Position numbers and translations under genes: made by a program. Positions 33,284 to 41,074 of a stretch of 47,448 nucleotides of DNA are shown one piece after another (position 1 is the stretch's first letter; the number at the start of each line of letters is the position of its first letter). Under the pieces are notes generated by a model that searched no databases, was not told the origin of the DNA, and worked only from the letters and a program-made list of their open reading frames with translations. Origin of the DNA: UBA1189 sp045612925 (GTDB lineage: Bacteria > Bacteroidota > Bacteroidia > Bacteroidales > Bacteroidaceae); NCBI GenBank assembly GCA_045612925.1, contig JAZKZX010000019.1:1-47448 (forward strand), written 5' to 3'.

Positions 33284-36070
33284 ATGAGAAGAAACACTTT
33301 CCTGAAGAGCATCTTATGCCTCCTTATGGCATGGGTAAGCAATGTATCTTGGGCAGCCCTTGGCACCACCAAGACCGGCACTCCCGAAAACGGGAAGAAG
33401 TACTACATCTATGCCGACACCTACTATAGTGGCAAGTATGTAAACCGCTATTTCTACAATGATAGCGGTACCCTCAAACTAAGCGAAAGTGCCGATGAGA
33501 CCAACAACAATTTCGTGTGGACCTGCACGGTAAGCAACGGCAAGCACATCTTCCAGAATGTAGGTGACCCCACAAAGTACCTTGCCCACAAGGGGATAGC
33601 TGACGCAGCCTACAACTTCACCTTGGGTAAGACTGCAGCCACCCATGAGGGCACTACCATTTGGTCTGATGCTGCAAGCCGCTACTTTGTCACCAAGAAC
33701 GATGGCAGCAAGTTCGACCAAGCCAACAAAACCTACAACCAAGCTACAGAGGATTGGTGCACCGACTATGTGTTTGTAGAGTACATCGTTCCCACGGGAA
33801 ATACCCTCAAAATCACTACGAGCCATACAGGTGCAGGCAGTCTCATGGTTAACGGCGAGAGCACTACCCTCCCCTACACCAAGCAAGAGAGCATGTTGCA
33901 GTTGCCAGTAACACTTACCGCGACAGCCAATAACCCCTATACATTCTTGGGCTTCTACAAAGGAAGCGAGTTGGTAGGCAATACCGTCACCGTAAGTACA
34001 CTTGACGAGAGTACAACTTATGAGGCACGCTACGAGTTAGGCATCTTCTCAGCCGACCTCAACAACCTTGTTCCCGTACGCGTAAACAACAGCAACAACA
34101 GGGGTTATGCCATCAAGATGAATGCCGCCGACAACTACACTAGCAAGGCGGTCAATAGCGGAAATACCGACAGCTACGATGAGAACGAGATCTGGTACCT
34201 CGTAGGTGATGCATCCTCATTCAAAATGTATAATAAGGAGGCTGGCACCACATTGGCGCTCAAGTTGGAAGGCACCGGCGAGAATTCTGCAGCCACTCTC
34301 GCTACAGACGGCACCTCACTCTGCCTCGAGGCACAAGCAGACGGCAGTTTCGGTATCTGTCCCGCCGCCAACAAGCAGCAGAGTCTCAATATGCATGGCG
34401 GAGCAGGTTATGACATCAAACTCTACCGTTTGAGCGATGCCAACTCAAAATGGCTCTTCAAGCGTATCGATGCCAACAACCCCCTCAGTCTATGTGTCAA
34501 GGTCGACAAGGTATGGGAGAGCAGTCCCCGCGTAGCCGAGTTGAGCTTCACCATCAACGGTGAAACCGGCCAGACACGCATCCTCGGCACCACCGAAGGC
34601 AAGAAGCTATACCTTCCCGAGGGAGCCACCTACGAAGTTTCTTCAATGACCTACCGTGGTTATACCTACAACGGCTACACCGAAGAGAATGGCGTAATCA
34701 CTGCATCATACAGCGCCAACGATGAGCGCACACTCTACTATACCCCCAGCGCCACAGGCAAGCCCTACCGCATACCAGCAATTGCCACCGCTCCTAACGG
34801 AGATATCTTTGCCATCTCTGACCACCGTCCCTGCGGAAGCGACATAGGCTATGGTGAGGTAGATGTCATGTGCCGTATCTCTACCGACAATGGTTACAGC
34901 TGGGGTGAGGAGTTCTTCGTTGCTAATGGTAAGGGAGGCGACACCAATGAGATGACCACCGGTTATGGCGATGCCGCCATCGTAGCCGACCGCGAGCAAA
35001 ACAAGTTGCTCGTGATGATGGTATGTGGCCGCACCGTATGTCACAATGGTCGATGGGATGCCTCAAAGATTGGCAATAAGACCATAGGCGAGGTAAACCG
35101 CGTAGCCCGCGTTTATGCCACCTATAATGAGACTACCAAGCAGTGGGATTGGACACAACCCGAAGAGGTTACCGACCACATCTACTCCCTCTTCCTCGAT
35201 GCCAACAACAATGCTACCGTGACCTCTATGTTTATCGGTTCGGGTAAGATATGCCAGAGCCGTGTGGTAAAGAAGGGCGACTACTACCGTCTCTACTGTT
35301 CTATGTGGACTCGCGATGGCGGCAACCGTGTCATCTACTCTGACGACTTCGGTGGCACATGGAATGTGCTCGGTACTATTGCCGACCGCCCCGCCCCCAG
35401 TGGCGATGAACCTAAGGTAGAGGAGCTCCCCGACGGTACTGTAGTACTCAGCAGCCGTAAGTACAGTGGCCGTTACTTCAACCTCTTCACCTTCAACGAC
35501 GATAGCTATACCACAGGTGCTTGGAGCAGCGCATGCGCCAGCAATGAGGTATCTAATGGTTTGGCGTTCGGTGGCAACAGCACCAACGGCGAGATCTACA
35601 AGGTAAGAGCCATCCGCAAGTCCGACGATGTCGAGTGCGACCTTATGTTCCAGTCAATACCTACGGGCAACGACCGCAGCAATGTAGCCATCTACTACAA
35701 GGAGATGGAGTACAAGGCCGATGGTACTAATAAGTACACCCCCACCACCTTTGCACAAGGCTGGACCAAGGGCATTCATGTAAGCACCAAAGGCTCATGT
35801 TACTCTACCATGATCATGCAAGCCGACGGACGCATCGGTTTCCTCTTCGAAGAGGAGCCTGGTGGATACTGCATCGTATATATCCCCTATACCATCAGCG
35901 AACTCACCGATGGCAAGTATTATGGTTTTGAGAGCGAAGACTCCAGCGTAGAGGGTATCACCTTCGATCCTCAGCCCTCGACAGGCACCTATGACATCAT
36001 GGGACGCAGCGTAGCTAACCCCACCAAGGGTATCTACATTGTAGATGGTGTTAAGATGGTGATAAAGTAA
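33284..36070 (+). CDS. Secreted multidomain sialidase (GH33-type)
   Basis: A 928-residue exported protein with signal peptide (cleavage near SWA, residue 24). The N-terminal half (about 25-490) holds non-catalytic beta modules, two of them looking ricin-like and one an all-beta repeat type. The catalytic domain starts at YRIPAI (Tyr495, Arg496), with Asp-boxes STDNGYSW (about 532) and SDDFGGTW (about 685). The nucleophile region KGSCYSTM (Tyr840) and FEEE (Glu856) match sialidase active sites. It would release sialic acid from host glycans. The last 27 residues (TYDIMGRS...GIYIVDGVKMVIK) resemble the end of a type IX secretion sorting domain. It has its own promoter and terminator. Confidence 0.92.
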   Translation: MRRNTFLKSILCLLMAWVSNVSWAALGTTKTGTPENGKKYYIYADTYYSGKYVNRYFYNDSGTLKLSESADETNNNFVWTCTVSNGKHIFQNVGDPTKYLAHKGIADAAYNFTLGKTAATHEGTTIWSDAASRYFVTKNDGSKFDQANKTYNQATEDWCTDYVFVEYIVPTGNTLKITTSHTGAGSLMVNGESTTLPYTKQESMLQLPVTLTATANNPYTFLGFYKGSELVGNTVTVSTLDESTTYEARYELGIFSADLNNLVPVRVNNSNNRGYAIKMNAADNYTSKAVNSGNTDSYDENEIWYLVGDASSFKMYNKEAGTTLALKLEGTGENSAATLATDGTSLCLEAQADGSFGICPAANKQQSLNMHGGAGYDIKLYRLSDANSKWLFKRIDANNPLSLCVKVDKVWESSPRVAELSFTINGETGQTRILGTTEGKKLYLPEGATYEVSSMTYRGYTYNGYTEENGVITASYSANDERTLYYTPSATGKPYRIPAIATAPNGDIFAISDHRPCGSDIGYGEVDVMCRISTDNGYSWGEEFFVANGKGGDTNEMTTGYGDAAIVADREQNKLLVMMVCGRTVCHNGRWDASKIGNKTIGEVNRVARVYATYNETTKQWDWTQPEEVTDHIYSLFLDANNNATVTSMFIGSGKICQSRVVKKGDYYRLYCSMWTRDGGNRVIYSDDFGGTWNVLGTIADRPAPSGDEPKVEELPDGTVVLSSRKYSGRYFNLFTFNDDSYTTGAWSSACASNEVSNGLAFGGNSTNGEIYKVRAIRKSDDVECDLMFQSIPTGNDRSNVAIYYKEMEYKADGTNKYTPTTFAQGWTKGIHVSTKGSCYSTMIMQADGRIGFLFEEEPGGYCIVYIPYTISELTDGKYYGFESEDSSVEGITFDPQPSTGTYDIMGRSVANPTKGIYIVDGVKMVIK

Positions 36071-36096
36071 GAATAAAAGCGGCTTTCATAAAAGAA

Positions 36097-36134
36097 GAGA
36101 TGGGTCTACCCTAAGGTAGGCCCATCTCTTTTTT
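36097..36134. terminator. Bidirectional terminator between sialidase and sufD
   Basis: A 14-bp stem (GAGATGGGTCTACC with GGTAGGCCCATCTC, one G-U) with a CTAA loop. Followed by six T on the plus strand; on the minus strand by TTCTTTT. Confidence 0.9.
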
Positions 36135-36147
36135 ATCATCGTAATCT

Positions 36148-37491
36148 TTACTTACATACGGTGCAGTCGCCACACTTGCCCAGTTCGCCGCGGAAGCGTT
36201 TCTCCACCAGGTGGTGTAGGCGGTCGCGCAAAGCTTCGAGACCAACCCCGTCAATCACCTCGCCCACAAAGGCACGCATGAGAAGCTGGCGGGCTTCACT
36301 CATGCTGATACCACGCTGCTGCATATAGAAGAGAGCATCCTCGTTGAGCTGGCCCACGGTAGCTCCGTGGCTACACTTCACATCGTCGGCATAGATCTCG
36401 AGCTGAGGCTGGGTATACATACGCGCCTGGCGTGTGAGACATAGGTTGCGATTGGTCTGTTGCGAGTCGGTATGTTGGGCACCCTCGCGCACAAGCACCT
36501 TACCAGCAAAGGCACCGGTGGCCTCATCGTCGAGCACATACTTGTAGAGCTCGTGACTCGTACAATCACTCACGGCATGGTCGATGAAGGTGTGATTGTC
36601 TACATGTTGCTTTTTATCGGCAATAGCCATACCGCAGAGGTCGATATGTGCTCCGCGTCCTGCAAGTGTCACGCGCGATGTGTTTCGCGTGATGCCCCCC
36701 ACAAGAGTGATGCCATTGACATGTACATTGCTATCCGCCTCTTGGTGCACATAGAGGTTGCTTAGGCGCGTGGTGCGAGGAGTAGACTCCTCAAGTTCGT
36801 AAAGTTCGAGCGATGCTCCACGACCCACAAAAGCCTCGATGACCTGTGTAGCGAGGAAGTCCACCTCATCGGTCGTATGGTCGCAAGCGAGGATACGAGC
36901 CTGCGCATTGTCCTCTACAATGATGAGCACACGACGATTCACCATGAAGTTGACATCAGCACGCAGTATGTTGACCAATTGGATGGGCTTCTCCACCACT
37001 ACCCCCTTGGGCACATAGAGCAGCAGACCGTCTTGTGCGAGCATCGTGTTAAGGGCAGTGATGGCATCGGCCTTCACATCAGCCAAGCGGCCATAGTACT
37101 TAGTTACGAGGTCGGGGTACTGTTCGGCCATCTCCTTGAGGCTACCGAGGAAGACACCCTCAGGTAGCGCTACCTTGGGCAGAGCACGATTGTAGAAAGT
37201 GTCGTTCACCACAAAGTAGAGCGAGGTACTCATATTGGGTACATCACACTTAAACGCGTCGTAGGGGTTCACGGGGATGTCGAGGCGGCTGATGTTGAGC
37301 CCATAGTCGGGAGCGAAGAGCGCCTCCACATCGGTATATTTATAGTCCTCATCCTGTCGCGTGGGAAATCCCATGCGGAGCAGCTCATCATGAGCCTCAT
37401 CGCGCAAGGCATTCATCACGGGAGCGCTATGCAGACCGATCAGGGCGCGGCACTCGCGATAGAGGTTGAGGTATTGTTCTTTGCTTTGCAT
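36148..37491 (-). CDS. sufD: Fe-S cluster assembly protein SufD
   Basis: A 447-residue SufD of the scaffold complex SufBC2D. The beta-helix core includes VLIIVEDNAQARILACDHT and the segment ALVREGAQHTDSQQTNRNLCLTRQARMYTQPQLEIYADDVKCSHGATVGQLNEDALFYMQQRGIS, the conserved SufB/SufD signature with the cluster-interface Cys/His. It has extra Cys near its C-terminus (CGDCTVCK). It is the last gene of the suf operon, 77 nt after sufC, and ends at the terminator shared with the sialidase gene. Confidence 0.95.
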   Translation of the reverse strand: MQSKEQYLNLYRECRALIGLHSAPVMNALRDEAHDELLRMGFPTRQDEDYKYTDVEALFAPDYGLNISRLDIPVNPYDAFKCDVPNMSTSLYFVVNDTFYNRALPKVALPEGVFLGSLKEMAEQYPDLVTKYYGRLADVKADAITALNTMLAQDGLLLYVPKGVVVEKPIQLVNILRADVNFMVNRRVLIIVEDNAQARILACDHTTDEVDFLATQVIEAFVGRGASLELYELEESTPRTTRLSNLYVHQEADSNVHVNGITLVGGITRNTSRVTLAGRGAHIDLCGMAIADKKQHVDNHTFIDHAVSDCTSHELYKYVLDDEATGAFAGKVLVREGAQHTDSQQTNRNLCLTRQARMYTQPQLEIYADDVKCSHGATVGQLNEDALFYMQQRGISMSEARQLLMRAFVGEVIDGVGLEALRDRLHHLVEKRFRGELGKCGDCTVCK

Positions 37492-37512
37492 AATGTCTGT
37501 TTTGGTTTTCTT

Positions 37513-37539
37513 CTCGGAGAACTCAGAGAACTCGGAGGA
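37513..37539 (-). repeat. 9-bp tandem repeat in the sufC-sufD gap
   Basis: Three contiguous units on the minus strand: TCCTCCGAG, TTCTCTGAG, TTCTCCGAG. The same kind of 9-mer occurs in the sufB-sufC gap. No coding frame or terminator features. Confidence 0.8.
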
Positions 37540-37568
37540 ATTGTAAGACTCGAAGAACTCTACTTCCC

Positions 37569-38321
<753 letters not shown>

Positions 38322-38336
38322 TTTGTTTATTATTTT

Positions 38337-38410
38337 TTCGGAGTTCTCGGAGGACCCGGAGTTCTCAGAGGACTCAGACTTTCAATTTTCAACTTTCACT
38401 TTTCAATTTG
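38337..38410 (-). repeat. 9-bp tandem repeat and TTTCAA-type repeat in the sufB-sufC gap
   Basis: Plus-strand units TTCGGAGTT, CTCGGAGGA, CCCGGAGTT, CTCAGAGGA, CTCAGACTT (38337-38381, five contiguous) run into a second low-complexity part of TTTTCAA, TTTCAC type (to about 38410). Same 9-mer family as at 37513-37539. Confidence 0.8.
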
Positions 38411-38412
38411 CT

Positions 38413-39906
38413 CTACCCCACACTACCTTCGAGCGATACCGAGAGCAGCTTCTGTGCCTCTACGGCAAACTCCATAGGTAGCTTGTTGATGACCTCTTTT
38501 GCGTATCCATTGACGATGAGTCCGATGGCGTCCTCGGTCTTGATGCCTCGCTGGTTGCAGTAGAAGAGCTGATCCTCACTGATTTTAGAGGTGGTGGCCT
38601 CGTGCTCCACTACCGCCGTCTCGTTCTTGATATCCATATAGGGGAAGGTGTGCGCACCACAATGGCTACCCAAGAGAAGCGAGTCGCACTGGCTGTAGTT
38701 GCGTGCACCGTCGGCCTTCTCGCCCACCTTGACGAGTCCGCGGTATGAGTTCTCACTCCTACCCGCCGAGATACCCTTGCTGATGATGGTGCTCTTGGTG
38801 TTGCGTCCGAGGTGTATCATCTTGGTTCCCGTGTCGGCCTGCTGGTAGTTGTTGGTCACCGCCACGGAGTAGAACTCGCCTTGCGAGTTGTCACCCGAGA
38901 GGATGCACGAAGGGTACTTCCACGTGATGGCCGATCCCGTCTCCACCTGTGTCCACGATAGCTTGCTATCTACGCCACGGCAATGTCCGCGTTTAGTCAC
39001 AAAGTTGTACACACCGCCCTTACCCTCGGCATCGCCAGGGTACCAGTTCTGCACGGTGCTGTACTTCACCTCGGCACGATCCATCACCACAATCTCCACG
39101 ATGGCGGCATGCAGTTGGTTCTCGTCGCGCATCGGAGCGGTGCAGCCCTCGAGATACGACACATAGCTATCGTCGTCGGCCACGATGAGCGTACGCTCAA
39201 ACTGACCCGTATTCGCTGCATTGATGCGGAAGTAGGTCGAGAGCTCCATGGGGCAACGTGTGCCCTTAGGGATATATACGAACGAGCCGTCGCTGAACAC
39301 GGCCGAGTTGAGTGCGGCAAAGTAGTTGTCGCGGTAGTTGACTACCGAACCCAAGTATTGCTTCACGAGGTCGGGGTACTCACGCACGGCCTCACTGATG
39401 GAGCAGAAGATGATGCCCTTCTCAAGGAGAGTCTCCTTGAAGGTCGTCTTCACACTCACCGAGTCCATCACCGCATCCACGGCCATGCCCCCGCTCAGTG
39501 CCAGGCGTTCCTCGAGGGGAATACCCAGTTTGTCGAAGGTCTTCATCACCTCGGGGTCAATCTCGTCGAGACTCTTGGGACCCTCCTTCTTCTTCGTGGG
39601 GTCGGCATAGTAGGATATAGCCTGATAGTCAATCTCGGGGATGCGCAGGTGTGCCCACTGGGGCATGTCGAGCGTGAGCCAGTAGCGGTAGGCCTTGAGT
39701 CGGAAGTCGAGCAGCCACTCGGGCTCGCCCTTCTTGGCCGAGATGAGGCGCACCACCTCTTCGCTCAAGCCCACGGGTATGACCTCGGTGTCCACCTCCG
39801 TGGTGAAGCCATACTTATACTTCTCCTCGGTGAGGCTACGCACATACTGGTTGTCGGTGCGCACATTATTGAGGTCCTTATTTTGAGGTTGTTCCATATT
39901 ATTCAT
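38413..39906 (-). CDS. sufB: Fe-S cluster assembly protein SufB
   Basis: A 497-residue SufB, main scaffold for Fe-S cluster building, partner of SufC and SufD. Seen: GTRCPMELSTYFRINAANTGQFERTLIVADDDSYVSYLEGCTAP, the 'YSTVQNWYPGD' segment and the conserved 'SQCDSLLLGSHCGAHTFPY' with the cluster-related Cys. ATG at 39897 is an alternative start. Promoter at 39917-39947. No sufS or sufE is in the operon, so the sulfur donor is encoded elsewhere. Confidence 0.96.
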   Translation of the reverse strand: MNNMEQPQNKDLNNVRTDNQYVRSLTEEKYKYGFTTEVDTEVIPVGLSEEVVRLISAKKGEPEWLLDFRLKAYRYWLTLDMPQWAHLRIPEIDYQAISYYADPTKKKEGPKSLDEIDPEVMKTFDKLGIPLEERLALSGGMAVDAVMDSVSVKTTFKETLLEKGIIFCSISEAVREYPDLVKQYLGSVVNYRDNYFAALNSAVFSDGSFVYIPKGTRCPMELSTYFRINAANTGQFERTLIVADDDSYVSYLEGCTAPMRDENQLHAAIVEIVVMDRAEVKYSTVQNWYPGDAEGKGGVYNFVTKRGHCRGVDSKLSWTQVETGSAITWKYPSCILSGDNSQGEFYSVAVTNNYQQADTGTKMIHLGRNTKSTIISKGISAGRSENSYRGLVKVGEKADGARNYSQCDSLLLGSHCGAHTFPYMDIKNETAVVEHEATTSKISEDQLFYCNQRGIKTEDAIGLIVNGYAKEVINKLPMEFAVEAQKLLSVSLEGSVG

Positions 39907-39916
39907 TTAAGGAGCA

Positions 39917-39947
39917 CGAAAGTACTACTTTTTACTGAAACATGCAA
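39917..39947 (-). promoter_or_regulatory. Promoter of sufBCD
   Basis: On the minus strand: TTG (39947-39945), a 20-nt spacer, TACTTTCG (39924-39917), 10 nt before the start codon. The -7 box ends CG instead of TG. No iron or redox operator was recognised. Confidence 0.6.
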
Positions 39948-39994
39948 GCACAGCATTTGTTTTTAGTCTGCACTTCCTCATTAACTCCCAAATA

Positions 39995-40026
39995 TTTGCA
40001 ATCCCCCACAAACTTTCGTAACTTCG
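39995..40026 (+). promoter_or_regulatory. Promoter of the glutaredoxin-like gene
   Basis: TTTG (39995-39998), a 20-nt spacer, TAACTTCG (40019-40026), 25 nt before the ATG. Like the divergent sufB promoter, its -7 box ends CG. Confidence 0.6.
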
Positions 40027-40051
40027 CAACGAATAACAAACTTACGATACG

Positions 40052-40366
40052 ATGACAAAGATTTATGTTATGGAGAGCTGCCCCGACTGCACAGAGGTCA
40101 AGGCACTCTACAGCAACCACCCTGATTATGAGCTCATAGACATAGGTCGCCAAGCCCGCAACTTGAAAGAATTTCTCACGCTGCGCGACCATCACCCTGC
40201 CTTCGAGAAGGTACGCGAGCGTGGCAACATCGGCATCCCCTGCTTCGTGCGTGAAGATGGCTCCGTGGCCATCTCGCTCAAGCACTACAACGCAGGGCAG
40301 TTCACCGCAGGCCTCCCCACCACACCAGAAGGTGCTTCGTGCAGCCTTGACGGCACAGGCTGCTAA
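40052..40366 (+). CDS. Glutaredoxin-like thiol protein
   Basis: A 104-residue thioredoxin-fold protein. The redox motif ESCPDCTEVK is at residues 9-18 (Cys10, Cys13) and the cis-Pro loop is IGIPCFV (about 69-75). The C-terminal tail carries two more Cys (ASCSLDGTGC). It resembles 'glutaredoxin-related' proteins of anaerobes rather than classical CPYC glutaredoxins. It is divergent from sufBCD with a shared promoter region; a role in thiol or Fe-S balance is possible, not shown. Confidence 0.85.
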   Translation: MTKIYVMESCPDCTEVKALYSNHPDYELIDIGRQARNLKEFLTLRDHHPAFEKVRERGNIGIPCFVREDGSVAISLKHYNAGQFTAGLPTTPEGASCSLDGTGC

Positions 40367-40412
40367 CCCCTCCCCTACGATGTAGGTAGGTGCATGAGGA
40401 GCACACCTATAC

Positions 40413-40455
40413 AATAAGTCGCTGATACCATGGCACCAGCGACTTATATTATTTT
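40413..40455. terminator. Bidirectional terminator between the glutaredoxin-like gene and cvpA
   Basis: A perfect 11-bp stem (ATAAGTCGCTG with CAGCGACTTAT) and a 12-nt loop between converging genes; AT-rich on both sides. Confidence 0.8.
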
Positions 40456-40473
40456 CACGTAAAGGAGAAATGT

Positions 40474-40983
40474 CTACATGGGATGGATGTCCCTCTCGTG
40501 AAGTTCCTCCTTGATACCATCAAAGAAGATACCAGTCGATCTGTAGAGAGGATAGTACATGGCAGAAGCCTCCTTCTTTGTTTGAGAAATCAGCGAGTCT
40601 CTCTTGTCAAAAAGTTCGATACCCGTGATGATGACTCCCACGAAGAGAGCATACTTGAGTACACCTACCATACCCCCAAGAAGGCGATTTACCCACCCGA
40701 GGCAGATAGCATGGAGTATCTTCGACACGAGCCAACCTGCCAGGTTAAAGATCAGCGGCACGAGTATCAGGATCAAGATAAATGCCGTGATATGAGCTGC
40801 CTGCACGGCAATGCCAAAATTCTCGATAAGCCACTCACCTACCGACATGTAGAACATACGTCCGATGAGCAATCCGCCAATAAGTCCAGCAAGCCCAACG
40901 ACCTGTTTGATGAGTCCGTCGCGCAAGCCACTGACAAGTCCGAGGACGAGCAATACGGCAATGATAATGTCTATTGTTTGCAT
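40474..40983 (-). CDS. cvpA: CvpA family membrane protein
   Basis: A 169-residue protein with four hydrophobic helices (about 4-22, 26-46, 62-88, 100-121), the first holding DIIIAVLLVLGLVSGLRDGLIKQVVGLAGLIGGL with the family's Gly-rich pattern. CvpA proteins affect envelope integrity and, in E. coli, colicin V export; the exact role is unclear. It closes the rimP-nusA-infB-cvpA run, 91 nt after infB, and ends at the terminator facing the glutaredoxin-like gene. Confidence 0.9.
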   Translation of the reverse strand: MQTIDIIIAVLLVLGLVSGLRDGLIKQVVGLAGLIGGLLIGRMFYMSVGEWLIENFGIAVQAAHITAFILILILVPLIFNLAGWLVSKILHAICLGWVNRLLGGMVGVLKYALFVGVIITGIELFDKRDSLISQTKKEASAMYYPLYRSTGIFFDGIKEELHERDIHPM

Positions 40984-41010
40984 GATAAAATTGGAGAAAA
41001 GTGATAAATG

Positions 41011-41060
41011 AAGAGGGAAGAGTTGAGTTCCGCGATGTGCGCACTCTTATCTTCCCTCTT
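41011..41060 (-). repeat. Inverted repeat in the infB-cvpA gap
   Basis: AAGAGGGAAGA (41011-41021) and TCTTCCCTCTT (41050-41060) form a perfect 11-bp stem with a 28-nt loop. Beyond it lies GACTTTTAACTC, like the repeat in the nusA-infB gap. No T-run, so probably not a strong terminator. Confidence 0.7.
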
Positions 41061-41074
41061 GACTTTTAACTCTA

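Noticed and set aside
38983..39966. A 327-codon open frame on the plus strand
   Set aside because: It lies antisense to sufB, has no family features and ends inside the suf promoter region; a shadow of a high-GC coding strand.
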